This document shows positions 26,463 through 37,850 of a stretch of 64,000 nucleotides of DNA, piece by piece. This stretch comes from Asaia prunellae JCM 25354. Its GTDB lineage: Bacteria; Pseudomonadota; Alphaproteobacteria; Acetobacterales; Acetobacteraceae. Position numbers and translations under genes: made by a program. The notes beneath the pieces are model-generated. The model made no database searches and was not told where the DNA came from. It saw nothing but the letters and a program-made list of their open reading frames with translations. Every line of letters begins with the position of its first letter. Positions within the stretch are counted from its first letter, which is position 1. The stretch spans positions 62,001-126,000 of the forward strand of contig NZ_BAJV01000007.1 in NCBI RefSeq assembly GCF_000613885.1, read 5' to 3'.

Positions 26463-28826
26463 TCAGGCGGGTTTACCCAGCTCCAGTCCGGCTTCCTGCA
26501 GCACACGATAAGCATCCAGCATGATGGCATTGGTTACGCCACCAACATCCCGCACGGATGAAACCTTGGCAGAAAGTGCAAGGGTAATGCCTGTCTCGGT
26601 AATAGCGGAAATGGCTACCCCGGGTGGCGGGTTCTGAAGGATATCCTCACGCTGTTTCATCATCTCCATAAGGGCCATCTGTGCCTTGGTGGCATCAGCA
26701 CGCGGCGAAATCGTTACTGTAGCCGAAGCAGCACTGAGCGAGGTACCCAGCGTTGCATTACGCACGGCTGAGGTGATGAATTGCGAGTTCGGAACGATCA
26801 TGGTCGACCCGTCGCCAAGTCCGATTTCCGTTGAGCGCACACTGATCCGTTTGACGTCCCCTTTTATACCGCCAAGTTCAATCAGATCACCAACACGGAT
26901 CGGGCGTTCTGCAAGAAGGATAACGCCTGATACGAAGTTCTGGACAATCGCCTGTAAACCGAAACCGATGCCGACCGAGAGCGCACTGACAACCCAGGTC
27001 AGGTTTTTTACTGTGACCCCGGCTTCTGACAATACGAGCAGAAACACGGCGATCCAGGCGACATAGGAAAATATGTTTAGAATTGACGTTCTGGCGCCAA
27101 TATCAAGATTGGTCGTCGGGAAAAGTCTGGATTCCATCCACTTACTGAACGCCTTGATGGCGTAATAGGCGACCAGAAGAATAATGATACAGTAAACGGC
27201 TGTATTCAGCGAGAATTGCACACCGTTGATTGTTTGCCCCACAAACAGACTTTGCACACGGTCGGCAACAACAGGAATATCAAGACTGCCATTGGACAAG
27301 CAGATCGCCACAAACACAATGATCAAAGCAATATTGACAAGGCCGGATAGCAGGACACCAAACTGTGCCACCCTGTTCGGATGTACCCCTAGACGGGACA
27401 GGCGACGCGATATCGGAGAGCCAGCAGAAAAAGTTCTCGATGTGAACTCTTTTGTCGCAATGGCAATCAGCATCAGAGATGCAAAACTGACCGAGAGAGT
27501 AATTGCCCAGACAGCAACCGCGAAAGCAAAAGCCAGATAACCAAGAGCTATTGCAGCAGCCGATACGATCAGAACGAGCCAGCCCAGGCCATAGATAGCA
27601 GGAGCCAGTCGGGCGTCCGTTCTCTGGCTCAGGCGCTTGCAGAGCCATACGAAAAGAAGAGTCACCACAAGAGCAAATGTTGCTTCAAAGAAGCGACGGG
27701 CGGTAACCGGAAAAGCGTTTTCAGATCCCACAATGATGAAGATGGTCTGGATGAGCACAAAGACGGCAACACACCAGTCCACCCCCCATAGTGCTCTGGC
27801 CGAGCGCTGTGCGGCACCATCAACAGCTGTAAACTGACTCAGGGCAGGAAGACCTGCACCCAGTACAAAGCCGCAAAGGGGCATAATTCCGGCAATACCG
27901 CGAAGCAGCGCCGGGCTGCGGCCTGCATCCAGATCAAGAATACCCGCAATGATCTCCCAGAGAAGGAACATCACGATCCCGCATAACAGGCCACTGAGTG
28001 CGACAGGAATGGTCGAGCTATGGCTTTCAGGAAGGGCTTCGCCTGTGGCACGATGCACAATTCTCGCCTCAGCCTGACGAAAAAACCAGTACACCGGCCG
28101 CGAGAACAGTGCCGTTAGAATGAAGACCGCGACAAGCGCCCCCAAGGTCAGCGGCCAGTTATAGAGAACACCAGCATACCCATTGTTGACCGGCGGCGCG
28201 AAAGTAAGCCGCAGTTCCGGCCCTTCGTTCACAAGATCGCGCCAGAACTGGAAAGACAAGGGAGATGCCATGTGCTCCGAAAGCAGCGCTTTCTGGGTCA
28301 CAGCGCCACGACGGGCCACTTCAAGCCCGACCTGCTTGGCCTGCAAGCCCAAAAGCTTGGCCTGCATGATCGCCGATTTGATATCCTGCACAACAGCCTG
28401 AAGATGCTCACGCTGCGCAACAATCGCAGGGCTTTCGCCTTCCACTTTCGGACCGATGATTTCCAGATAACTCTGGTAAACTGTCTGGTAGGACGTGGCC
28501 TGGGTCTGGATTACCTGAACAGTACTTGCAATTGTATCCAGCTGATCCGTTAGATCAGAAAGCGTTTCGCTTCCGAGCACAATGTCGGTACGATTGAGCT
28601 GGGTATAGATATATTTCAGGCGGTTCTGTGACGATACGATCTGTTTGTTGAGACTGGCAGAAACCGTCGTCCACCCGTAACCGTCAGCCGCAGAAGGTAC
28701 CAGCGCAGAGCCTGCTGCGTTGCCTGTCGGAGCAGCAGCAGCCAGACGTGGCAGGCTTGCAAGAACAGAAACAAGGCAAAGAACATAGATAAGCCGTGTA
28801 GCTAGTCGCTTTTTCAAAGCTGACAT
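26463..28826 (-). CDS. Large MscS-type mechanosensitive channel with DUF3772 domain
   Basis: From the Met at 28826 about 787 residues (an upstream Met at 28883 gives 806). A signal peptide (LIYVLCLVSVLASLPRLAAAA) is followed by a coiled periplasmic region of about 180 residues (DUF3772 type) and about ten membrane helices. The MscS pore and vestibule come last: VGIGFGLQAIVQNFVSGVILLAERPIRVGDLIELGGIKGDVKRISVRSTEIGLGDGSTMIVPNSQFI. It opens under membrane tension to release solutes during osmotic downshift. The overall layout resembles MscK/YbiO-class channels. The gene is complete, a useful contrast to the broken genes nearby. Confidence 0.88.
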   Translation of the reverse strand: MSALKKRLATRLIYVLCLVSVLASLPRLAAAAPTGNAAGSALVPSAADGYGWTTVSASLNKQIVSSQNRLKYIYTQLNRTDIVLGSETLSDLTDQLDTIASTVQVIQTQATSYQTVYQSYLEIIGPKVEGESPAIVAQREHLQAVVQDIKSAIMQAKLLGLQAKQVGLEVARRGAVTQKALLSEHMASPLSFQFWRDLVNEGPELRLTFAPPVNNGYAGVLYNWPLTLGALVAVFILTALFSRPVYWFFRQAEARIVHRATGEALPESHSSTIPVALSGLLCGIVMFLLWEIIAGILDLDAGRSPALLRGIAGIMPLCGFVLGAGLPALSQFTAVDGAAQRSARALWGVDWCVAVFVLIQTIFIIVGSENAFPVTARRFFEATFALVVTLLFVWLCKRLSQRTDARLAPAIYGLGWLVLIVSAAAIALGYLAFAFAVAVWAITLSVSFASLMLIAIATKEFTSRTFSAGSPISRRLSRLGVHPNRVAQFGVLLSGLVNIALIIVFVAICLSNGSLDIPVVADRVQSLFVGQTINGVQFSLNTAVYCIIILLVAYYAIKAFSKWMESRLFPTTNLDIGARTSILNIFSYVAWIAVFLLVLSEAGVTVKNLTWVVSALSVGIGFGLQAIVQNFVSGVILLAERPIRVGDLIELGGIKGDVKRISVRSTEIGLGDGSTMIVPNSQFITSAVRNATLGTSLSAASATVTISPRADATKAQMALMEMMKQREDILQNPPPGVAISAITETGITLALSAKVSSVRDVGGVTNAIMLDAYRVLQEAGLELGKPA

Positions 28827-28995
28827 TCCGATAATTGCCTTTTCAAATCGACGGTCGTAGGGACTGGAACGATGAAAACACATGGTGGTTTTCTTCGTTC
28901 CGGATTGTACACTCAGCCTGATATCGTTTTGAGATCATCGACTGAGTCATATCCGCCTCTATAGAGCTCTTTCAGAAGCTCTTTCTTCAATCGGG

Positions 28996-29983
28996 TCACC
29001 AGGCAGGGCCATGATAGATAAGGGCGCTGTAGATCTGGACCATATCAGCCCCGGCCTTCAGTCGTTCGAAGATATCGAAACCCGTTTCAATACCGCCACA
29101 TGAGACGACTGCCATGCGGCCATTGACCAGAGGCACGACATGACGAAGCATCTGGAGGGCGAGCTGTGCCAGAGGCGCCCGGACAGACCACCTGTCTCGG
29201 TTGCCTGAGGCGAACAAAGCGATGGCGGGCGGCTGATTGTCGTATTACTGACGATCAGCCTGACGCCCCCCCCTCTACAGCAGCTTCAACGATATCAGGC
29301 AGACTCTGCGGATCCAGATCTGGCGCCAGCTTGACAAGAAGCGGCGGCACGGTCGCGTTGTTACGTCCGATTGCGTTCAGGATATCTCCAAGGCTGGACG
29401 CACTCTGCAAATCACGCAGGCCTGGGGTATTGGGCGATGAGAGATTGATGGTGATATAATCGGCCAGCGTGCTTACCCGTGAAACGAGATAGGGATAGTC
29501 CTCGAGTGGCTGAGCTCCTGTCTTGTTTATACCGAGATTGGCACCGACCGGTACTGCACGCCAGCGCGCACTGCGGCTTGCCTGTAACCCTCGAAACCGC
29601 TCCAGGCGTCTGACAAAACTGTCAATACCACAGCCATTGAAGCCCATCCGGTTGATAATCGCAGCATCTTCGGAGAGACGAAAAAGACGAGGCTTCGGAT
29701 TTCCGTCCTGGGGGCGGGGCGTGACCGTACCGCATTCCACATGGCCAAAACCCATGCGGGCCAACCCCATGACGGCACGTGCATTCTTGTCAAACCCAGC
29801 CGCCAGACCGATCGGATTGGGAAACCGCAACCCCATACAGCGTGTACTGAGAGCGGGCAGATCCTTCGGTGCTGTCGGGCCCAGACCAAGGGCCAGGCTC
29901 TCGATTGCTGCCTCATGGGCAGATTCGGGGTCGAGCCCATGGAAGAGCTTTGTCGCAAGATGCGAAAAAGGAGAAATGGCCAT
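28996..29983 (-). pseudogene. pyrD: Dihydroorotate dehydrogenase (quinone), two frameshifts
   Basis: From ATG 29983, MAISPFSHLATKLFHGLDPESAHEAAI leads through the FMN-binding and catalytic regions (LAAGFDKNA, NRMGFNGCG, TINLSSPNTPGLRDLQ) to AAVEGGASG and a stop at 29255. One missing C near 29258 restores LIVSNTTISRPPSLCSP; a second near 29175 restores GGLSGRPLAQLALQMLRHVVPLV. The last frame ends CGGIETGFDIFERLKAGADMVQIYSALIYHGPAW. The repaired protein is about 330 residues, normal for class 2 PyrD of the inner membrane. As written the gene would leave the cell without this pyrimidine step, so check for error before inferring auxotrophy. Confidence 0.9.
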
Positions 29984-30210
29984 GCTGTATCCTGAGCGTG
30001 TGAGCGTCGGTCGTGGCCCTTCTATAACCCGCTGCCGGGTTGGGTCGAGCCCCTTAATCCAGCATCACGTCCCGCTGAAACGCTCTGGTCGAAATGATGC
30101 CTGCCATAGCGCACAGCCATTTAAATCGGTTGCCCGTCGGGTCGCATTCATGGAAAGAGGGCACCCGCTTGTCAGGTGGTCGTCATGATGCCTGTTTTGG
30201 AGAAGCCATC

Positions 30211-30459
30211 ATGTGGGATGAACCCTATCTGGAAACCTGCTGCCGCTCGACCTTGCATCGTACGCTCCTGTGCGAAGGGATCGGCCGACCGCAAGCTCTC
30301 CGTGATCAGCCTTGCCTTGAACGTCTGCAAAAGATGGGCTTTGTCGCACTGGGGCAGGACGGGCGCTTTCATATCACAGCAGCAGGACTGAGCCGGCATG
30401 ATCAGGAAATCGGTCAGCTCAAGCCCATGTCGGCACGGGCCTCGCGTATCCGTGCCTGA
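30211..30459 (+). CDS. Small conserved hypothetical protein, winged-helix-like
   Basis: An 82-residue protein starting MWDEPYLETCCRSTLHRTLLCEGIGRPQALRDQPCLERLQKMGFVALGQDGRFHITAAGLSRHDQEI. The helix-helix-helix-hairpin pattern (LQKMGFV, then DGRFHITAAGLSRH) is that of a minimal winged helix, as in several orphan alphaproteobacterial proteins. No partner gene suggests a target. The ATG at 30211 is chosen over earlier in-frame starts because conserved-looking sequence begins there. It lies just before the TPP riboswitch. Confidence 0.55.
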   Translation: MWDEPYLETCCRSTLHRTLLCEGIGRPQALRDQPCLERLQKMGFVALGQDGRFHITAAGLSRHDQEIGQLKPMSARASRIRA

Positions 30460-30541
30460 AACCGGCCGGTACCGGCAACTTTGGCAGAACCTGCTTCAAT
30501 TCGATTGACAGGCCGCCGCCAACAACGCAACACTCACACCA

Positions 30542-30665
30542 TACCAGGGGGGGCCTCGACAAGAGGCTGAGAGGCTGATGGCGGTTCACCCGCAGCGCAG
30601 CGACCCTTTCGCCCCGGCATGTGGGCGAAGAACCTGATCCGGTTCGTACCGGCGTAGGGATTGGT
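30542..30665 (+). promoter_or_regulatory. TPP (thiamin pyrophosphate) riboswitch for thiC
   Basis: The conserved pyrimidine-sensor helix half GAGGCTGAGAGG is at about 30563-30574, the ACCCTTT element at 30603, and the pyrophosphate-sensor half AACCTGATCCGG followed by GTACCGGCGTAGGGA at 30631-30660. These are hallmark THI-box segments in the right order and spacing. A long P3-type insert lies between. TPP binding is expected to lower ThiC expression; the aptamer ends 85 bases before the thiC start. Confidence 0.93.
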
Positions 30666-30725
30666 GTGAGCGGCCAGTCCCGTATTGCGACCCCGTTCAT
30701 CCTGCTCTTGCGCTGTCGGACATAA

Positions 30726-32621
<1,896 letters not shown>

Positions 32622-32826
32622 CCTGCTCCACCCGATATGTTTTCAACCTGATATCGCCCGGATGCTTCGGACAGGATGAAGATTTCTGACCGGAGCATCT
32701 GCAGCATGCGTCATAATCCCGATCCGGCGTGACAGCTTTAATGGAGTTGATAGAGCAGGTTTCGAGCAGTAACACAGCCTATTGCGCAAGCCTGGCTGAT
32801 GCAATTGAGGCCCCGACGGAAGCGCC

Positions 32827-33156
32827 ATGACCTATCTCTTCCTCTTCATCGCCATTTGTTCGGAAGTTTTTGCAACGACAATGCTCAAACTGTCCGACAG
32901 CTTTAGCCGTCCCATACCAGGATTTCTCACGATCCTTGGCTATAGTGTGTCATTTTACGCCCTGTCATTTACCCTGCGCGTCATGCCGACAGGAATCGCC
33001 TACGCAATCTGGTCAGGGGTCGGGATCGTCCTGATTTCGGCCATCAGCTGGTTGAAGTTTCGTCAGGCTCTCGACATACCCGCCATGATCGGGCTTGGCT
33101 TCATCATTTTCGGGGTCGTTATCGTTAATGTTTTCTCAAGATCAGTCTCTCATTAA
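32827..33156 (+). CDS. Small multidrug resistance (SMR/EmrE-type) efflux protein
   Basis: A 109-residue protein with four membrane helices and the essential Glu in the first one (MTYLFLFIAICSEVFATTMLK, Glu13). The second and third helices carry GYSVSFYALSFTLRVMPTGIAYAIWSGVGIV, the SMR signature. It exports quaternary ammonium or guanidinium compounds in exchange for protons. No second SMR gene is adjacent, so a homodimer is likely. The family includes guanidinium exporters (Gdx), and the substrate cannot be told apart here. Confidence 0.92.
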   Translation: MTYLFLFIAICSEVFATTMLKLSDSFSRPIPGFLTILGYSVSFYALSFTLRVMPTGIAYAIWSGVGIVLISAISWLKFRQALDIPAMIGLGFIIFGVVIVNVFSRSVSH

Positions 33157-33234
33157 TGATTTGATAACGTAAATAACACTCAGAAAACGCGCATCATATT
33201 GACGATTGCCCCAGCAAGTTCATATGGCTGGAGT

Positions 33235-33681
33235 ATGAAGGCACGCATGGTCTCTCCCCATATCCTAGACAGCATCGCTCAGGCCCATCAGATCGTTCCT
33301 GTCGTCAGGAGTGATCAGGAAGGCCGAAGCGTGACAACAGCGAAAGGGAAGGGGAAACGTACAGGCACCCACGTCAGAAAGCTGGAAAAAGTCGTTCTTT
33401 CCGACGAACAGCTACGCCGGGATCTTGCCCATGCCATCGTACGCTGCACGACTTTTTACACTCTCGAACAGCCTCAGGATCTTGTTGACGAGAGCGCGGC
33501 GTTTCTCGAGGCGCTCATGCGCCTTTGGGGGAAACGGGGAATCGAGGCAGCAGATGTCTGGCGCGAGATCGACCATCGTCTTCAACTGGGCAACCTGCTG
33601 ACCCAGATCAACCGCGACATTCCGCTGAGCCCGCAAACAACACGCAAGTTCTGGCGACCGTCCTCAACCAAGCTTCCATGA
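33235..33681 (+). CDS. HisE/MazG-fold-like protein without catalytic motif
   Basis: A protein of about 148 residues (MKARMVSPHILDSIAQ start; a Met five codons later is possible) with a basic stretch KGKGKRTGTHVRK. The last half, TLEQPQDLVDESAAFLEALMRLWGKRGIEAADVWREIDHRLQLGNLL, resembles the C-terminal helices of HisE (compare its [22 protein letters not shown]). The EExxE metal-binding helix of HisE is missing, so PR-ATP hydrolysis is not expected. Its stop overlaps the cvpA start (ATGATGG), indicating an operon with cvpA and purF. The role is unknown. Confidence 0.6.
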   Translation: MKARMVSPHILDSIAQAHQIVPVVRSDQEGRSVTTAKGKGKRTGTHVRKLEKVVLSDEQLRRDLAHAIVRCTTFYTLEQPQDLVDESAAFLEALMRLWGKRGIEAADVWREIDHRLQLGNLLTQINRDIPLSPQTTRKFWRPSSTKLP

Positions 33682-34206
33682 TGGAAAATATCGCCGATAC
33701 GATTGTTCTTTTCATAATGGCTCTTTCAGCTCTGGGGTGGAATGCGGGGATTCGCCCGTGAACTGTTCAGTCTGGCTGCCTGGATAGGAGCTCTTTTCGC
33801 TTCAACACGCATTGCACCGCTCATTCTTCCGTGGCTGCTACTCCATATCCATGACGGACTTGCCGCCAGTGCTCTGGCCTATATCATTTCATTCATCGTG
33901 CTCCTGCTCGTATTCTCGACAATCGCCCAACGTTTTGCGACGGGTCTGCGCAGCGTTCTGATTGGGGGCACGGACCGGCTTCTCGGCTGCGGCTTCGGTG
34001 TCATTCGCGGCGCGCTCGTGCTTGTGGTTCTTTACATGGCACTCCTTGCGGTCGGTGGTGAAATTACTGCTCACGCTCTCGTTGCAGGAAGCCGGTCCGG
34101 TCCTTACATACTGGCAGGCGTGCACATGTTGCAGGGTCTCACACCATATTTCGAGCAACTTCATCTTGCCTTGCCGCCCGCAACAGGCCATGACGCAGCC
34201 TTCTGA
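33681..34206 (+). pseudogene. cvpA: CvpA-family membrane protein, one frameshift
   Basis: ATG 33681 opens MENIADTIVLFIMALSALGW; removing one base near 33741 (GGAATG) joins it to MRGFARELFSLAAWIGALFASTRIAPLILPWLLLHIHDGL and the remaining membrane helices, to a stop at 34206. The whole protein has four helices and the conserved LxRGFxRE turn expected of CvpA, a colicin V production/stress-envelope factor often upstream of purF. It follows the HisE-like gene with overlap and precedes purF by 54 bases. The single shift may be a sequencing error. Confidence 0.82.
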
Positions 34207-34260
34207 TCGACCCAGCCTCGACCGCCTATGCGTGACCATGCAAAGGAGCGCCACCAGATT

Positions 34261-35688
34261 ATGTTACCCGACACACTTGAAGCTTCGAACCGTCCTTATG
34301 AGGAATGTGGCGTCGTAGGTATCTGGGGGGCGCCCGACGCGGCCGCACTCGCAGCACTCGGTCTGCATGCACTTCAGCATCGTGGTCAGGAAGCCGCAGG
34401 CATTGTCACGCATGACGGGCAAAAATTCTGTCAGCACAAGGGACTGGGGCTCGTTGGCGATGTGTTCAGTGGTACCCGTGTCATGGCTTCGCTCCAGGGT
34501 AGCGCTGCAATCGGCCATAACCGCTACGCCACAACCGGAGGGACGCTGTTACGGAACGTGCAGCCACTCTACGCTGATTACGAATTCGGCGGTCTTGCAG
34601 TTGCTCACAACGGCAATCTCACCAATGCTGCGACACTTCGTCAGGCCCTGGTCAAGCGCGGCTGCCTCTTCCAGTCGACGACAGATACCGAAGTGTTCGT
34701 GCATCTGATCGCAATCTCGCTTTACGCCACCGTGCTTGAACGGCTTGTCGACGCAGCCAAACAGGTCAAGGGTGCCTATTCGGTTGTTTCCCTCAGTCCG
34801 GATTTTCTAGTGGGACTTCGTGACCCTCTCGGTGTTCGCCCTCTTATCCTCGGTCGCGTTGCCGATGGAGGCTGGATGCTGGCGAGCGAAACCTGTGCGT
34901 TGGATATTGTGGGTGCTGAGTTCGTCCGTAATGTCGAGCCAGGCGAAATGGTCATTATCGACAATGATGGCGTACGTTCCATGCGCCCCTTCGCCCAGAC
35001 GAGTCCGCGCTTCTGCGTCTTCGAGTACATCTATTTCGCTCGCCCTGATTCCATTCTCGAAAATCATTCTGTCTATGAAGCGCGCAAACAGATCGGGGTC
35101 GAACTGGCCCGGGAAAGTGGCGTGGAAGCCGATGTTATCGTTCCGGTACCCGATTCCGGGGTACCCTCCGCCATGGGGTTCGCTGCAGAGAGCGGTATCC
35201 CGTTTGAAATGGGTATCATCCGAAACCATTATGTCGGGCGTACCTTCATCGAGCCGACAGACCAGATCCGCAATTTGGGTGTCCGCATGAAACATTCTGC
35301 CAATACGCCTGTGCTGCAAGGCAAGCGTGTGGTTCTGGTTGATGATTCGATCGTACGAGGCACAACCTCTCGCAAGATTGTTGATATGGTACGCGCCGCC
35401 GGAGCAAGCGAAGTCCATATGCGTATCAGCAGCCCCCCGACGAAGCACCCCTGCTTTTACGGTATCGATACCCCCGAAGAGAGTCAGCTGCTTGCAGCAA
35501 CCCACACGATCGAAAAAATGGCTGAAGTGATTGGCGTTGACAGCCTCGCTTTCATCTCATTCGACGGTCTCTATCGTGCACTTGGTCACGAAGGACGTGT
35601 GGCTGCTGAAGGGCGTTATTGCGACGCCTGTTTTACAGGCGATTATCCAATCGAGCTGGTCGACAAGGACGGACGTCTGGTTGCCTGA
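34261..35688 (+). CDS. purF: Amidophosphoribosyltransferase (glutamine PRPP amidotransferase)
   Basis: From ATG 34261, 475 residues. A short propeptide precedes Cys16 (NRPYEECGVVGIWG), which becomes the N-terminal nucleophile of the glutaminase domain. HALQHRGQEAAGI and GHNRYATTGG are intact. The phosphoribosyltransferase domain holds the PRPP loop VVLVDDSIVRGTTSRKIV. A late CYGIDTP-like segment (here CFYGIDTPEESQLLA) and CDACFTGDYP may bind an iron-sulfur cluster, as in Bacillus-type PurF. It makes phosphoribosylamine, the first purine step. An in-frame Met at 34228 is less likely. A strong terminator follows. Confidence 0.96.
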   Translation: MLPDTLEASNRPYEECGVVGIWGAPDAAALAALGLHALQHRGQEAAGIVTHDGQKFCQHKGLGLVGDVFSGTRVMASLQGSAAIGHNRYATTGGTLLRNVQPLYADYEFGGLAVAHNGNLTNAATLRQALVKRGCLFQSTTDTEVFVHLIAISLYATVLERLVDAAKQVKGAYSVVSLSPDFLVGLRDPLGVRPLILGRVADGGWMLASETCALDIVGAEFVRNVEPGEMVIIDNDGVRSMRPFAQTSPRFCVFEYIYFARPDSILENHSVYEARKQIGVELARESGVEADVIVPVPDSGVPSAMGFAAESGIPFEMGIIRNHYVGRTFIEPTDQIRNLGVRMKHSANTPVLQGKRVVLVDDSIVRGTTSRKIVDMVRAAGASEVHMRISSPPTKHPCFYGIDTPEESQLLAATHTIEKMAEVIGVDSLAFISFDGLYRALGHEGRVAAEGRYCDACFTGDYPIELVDKDGRLVA

Positions 35689-35714
35689 CAGATCAGATCG
35701 CATCAGTCCGAAAA

Positions 35715-35740
35715 AACGGGGCTCAGGCCCCGTTTTCTTT
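35715..35740. terminator. Bidirectional intrinsic terminator
   Basis: AACGGGGC-TCAG-GCCCCGTT forms an 8-bp stem with a 4-base loop, preceded by A6 and followed by TTCTTTTTT. It can end transcription of purF (+) and of the TetR gene (-), which converge here. It overlaps the last codons of the TetR gene. Confidence 0.9.
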
Positions 35741-36415
35741 TTTCAGTTCCTTGAGAAACATCGCCACAACCTTGTGGAGATATTCCGGATTTTCACGCCA
35801 GTATTGCCTTGGCCGACAATGGCTCAACTCACACAGAACAAATGTCGCCAGTGCCCCGCCAAAAAGTATATCCGAGGCCTCTTCCACATCCTCAATGACG
35901 AGCAGGCCCTGATCACAGAATTTTTCCAGCCAGAGCCTCAGTGGAAATGGCCCGTTTTCGCTTGAAAAGAATTCGCGTACGAACCGGCTCGCCTCCGGGT
36001 TTCGTGAAACCTCGGAAATAACCACGCGGATAAGATTGAGCCGCTTTTCCTCCATCATTGTTGTGCCCAGAGCCTGAAGCCCGAAAACCAGCTTGTCCTC
36101 GATCGTCTCGCCCTGAAGCTCGAGATCACGCAGACCCGAGAGCAGCAGACGATCCCGCAGAAGCTGCTCCACCATTTCCTGCTTCGAGCTGAACATATGG
36201 TAGAGAGTTTTTTTCGACATGTTCGAACACTGGGCAATCCGGTCCATCGACGCGCCCGAATAACCATGCTTCTGAAGGACCTGCTCGGCAGCATCGAAGA
36301 TCCGGTCACGTCTTTCTGCTTCACAAAGCACAGGAGGCCGACCACTATGACGCCTTCCCTGGGTCAGGGGATCATTGATTGATGCGTTAGGGCAGGGTGA
36401 AATCACATCTGACAT
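35723..36415 (-). CDS. TetR/AcrR-family repressor of the adjacent RND pump
   Basis: A 230-residue protein with a TetR helix-turn-helix at about residues 35-80 (RIFDAAEQVLQKHGYSGASMDRIAQCSNMSKKTLYHMFSSKQEM). The C-terminal domain fits the AcrR C-terminal family (FVREFFSSENGPFP, then a few residues and DILFGGALATFVL). It is divergent from the adaptor gene of an RND efflux operon, with about 170 bases between, which contain a perfect palindrome placed between promoter elements. Local repression of the pump, relieved by a pump substrate, is the likely role. Confidence 0.88.
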   Translation of the reverse strand: MSDVISPCPNASINDPLTQGRRHSGRPPVLCEAERRDRIFDAAEQVLQKHGYSGASMDRIAQCSNMSKKTLYHMFSSKQEMVEQLLRDRLLLSGLRDLELQGETIEDKLVFGLQALGTTMMEEKRLNLIRVVISEVSRNPEASRFVREFFSSENGPFPLRLWLEKFCDQGLLVIEDVEEASDILFGGALATFVLCELSHCRPRQYWRENPEYLHKVVAMFLKELKKENGA

Positions 36416-36454
36416 AGTAATTGAACAAACCGCTCCGGCGCTGCATCCGGTCCG

Positions 36455-36518
36455 TTGACCAGGTTTCGGAAACCGTATAGTTCCCTATGCATGAGAAACT
36501 CAAGAGTTTCCGAAAACC
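36455..36518 (+). promoter_or_regulatory. Promoter with palindromic operators of the RND operon
   Basis: TTGACC (36455-36460) and TATAGT (36476-36481), 15 bases apart, fit a sigma-70-type promoter with slightly short spacing. The palindrome GGTTTCGGAAACC (36462-36474) fills the spacer exactly. A second, near-identical inverted copy, GTTTCCGAAAACC, lies at 36506-36518, downstream. This is the typical layout of a TetR-family operator with a cooperative second site. Confidence 0.65.
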
Positions 36519-36584
36519 TTTTTTACGCAAGCGCGGGGTTGGCGGCTACACTTGAGATCATTGGTATTTTTGGATAGCGCCAGC

Positions 36585-37850
36585 ATGCGAGTATTATCGT
36601 CTCTCTCTCCACGAACACCGTGGACCCTGAAGACCTCAACCAGCCTTTCCCTGCGTCTGATTCCCCTTGCTCTTCTGACGCTTGATCTGACAGGCTGCAA
36701 ACATAAGACTGCTGCCCCGCCACCAGCACCCCAGACGGTCGGTGTCTATACCGTACACCCGCATCCTCTCGAAACAAGCACCTCCCTGCCTGGACGTGTC
36801 GAAGCTTTCGAACAGGCGCAGGTACGCCCTCAGGTCGGTGGTGTCATTCTCAAACGTACCTTTGAGCAGGGTACGGACGTCAAGGCAGGACAGTTGCTCT
36901 ACGTTATCAATCCGGCTCCTTACAAAGCTGCCTATGATCAGGCCAAGGCGCAGCTTCTGCATGCGCAGGCTGCTGCCTTGAGCATCCGCGCCCAGCTTGA
37001 TCGCTATCGCCCCCTTGCTGCAGCCAATGCGGTCAGCAAGCAGGAATACGACAATACGTTCTCGTCTGCGAAACAGGCTGAAGCCGATATTGCGCAGGCC
37101 AAAGCCAATGTCGACAGCGCGGCAGTCAATCTGGACTGGACACAGGTTCGCTCGCCGATCGATGGTCGCATCGGTCGTATGCTCGTGACACCTGGTACGC
37201 TTGTCACGGCAGGGCAGGTGAACGCAATTGCTACCGTGACCCGCATGGATCCCATCTATGTCGACGTCAATCTCGCAACGTCGGATATGCTGCGTCTTCG
37301 TCGCGAATTTGCTTCTGGCAAACTGGAGAAAGTTTCAGGCAATGCCGCTGCCATCAAGCTCATGCTTGAAGATGGCAGCAGCTATGACAAAACAGGTCAG
37401 TTGCGCCTGACCGAAGTCACGGTTGATCCCGCGACCGGGACGATGGTCGTCCGCGCCGAGTTTCCGAATCCGGATCGCCTGCTCATGCCCGGCATGTATG
37501 TTCATGCCGAGATCGCTGAAGGTGTCGATCCGACGGCCATCACCATTCCCCAGCCTGCGATGCAGCGGGATTCCAAAAGCGATCCGTTCGTCTACGCACT
37601 CGACAAGGACAACAAGGTCACCATTCGTCCGATCCAGCTCGATCGTGCCCTTGGTGGCGATTGGGTCGTGCTTGGTGGCCTGAAAGACGGTGATCGCATC
37701 ATTGTAGAGGGCCTTCAGAAGGTCCATCCCGGCGCGACTGTCAAACCTGTCGAGAAGACGGAAGACAATCAGCCGCGCACGCAGGATAAGAGCTCCTCAT
37801 GTCACGTTTCTTCATCGACAGACCCATTTTTGCCTGGGTCATCGGGCTGA
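36585..37850 (+). CDS. RND efflux adaptor (membrane fusion) lipoprotein, AcrA/MexA type
   Basis: About 421 residues from Met 36585. The lipobox LTLDLTGC gives a lipoprotein anchor. Barrel-sandwich halves flank a coiled-coil hairpin (YDQAKAQLLHAQAAALSIRAQLDRYRPLAAANAVSKQEYD, then VDSAAVNLDWTQVRSPIDGRIGR), followed by the beta-barrel and membrane-proximal domains. It bridges the inner-membrane pump and the outer-membrane channel. The frame runs 52 bases into the pump gene, longer than the usual junction, so the last 17 residues (SSSCHVSSSTDPFLPG) may be a non-conserved extension. The TetR-controlled operator lies upstream. Confidence 0.92.
   Translation: MRVLSSLSPRTPWTLKTSTSLSLRLIPLALLTLDLTGCKHKTAAPPPAPQTVGVYTVHPHPLETSTSLPGRVEAFEQAQVRPQVGGVILKRTFEQGTDVKAGQLLYVINPAPYKAAYDQAKAQLLHAQAAALSIRAQLDRYRPLAAANAVSKQEYDNTFSSAKQAEADIAQAKANVDSAAVNLDWTQVRSPIDGRIGRMLVTPGTLVTAGQVNAIATVTRMDPIYVDVNLATSDMLRLRREFASGKLEKVSGNAAAIKLMLEDGSSYDKTGQLRLTEVTVDPATGTMVVRAEFPNPDRLLMPGMYVHAEIAEGVDPTAITIPQPAMQRDSKSDPFVYALDKDNKVTIRPIQLDRALGGDWVVLGGLKDGDRIIVEGLQKVHPGATVKPVEKTEDNQPRTQDKSSSCHVSSSTDPFLPGSSG

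Noticed and set aside
28996-29217. Separate small ORF after pyrD
   Set aside because: It encodes the normal C-terminal end of PyrD (CGGIETG, then a few residues and MVQIYSALIYHGP).
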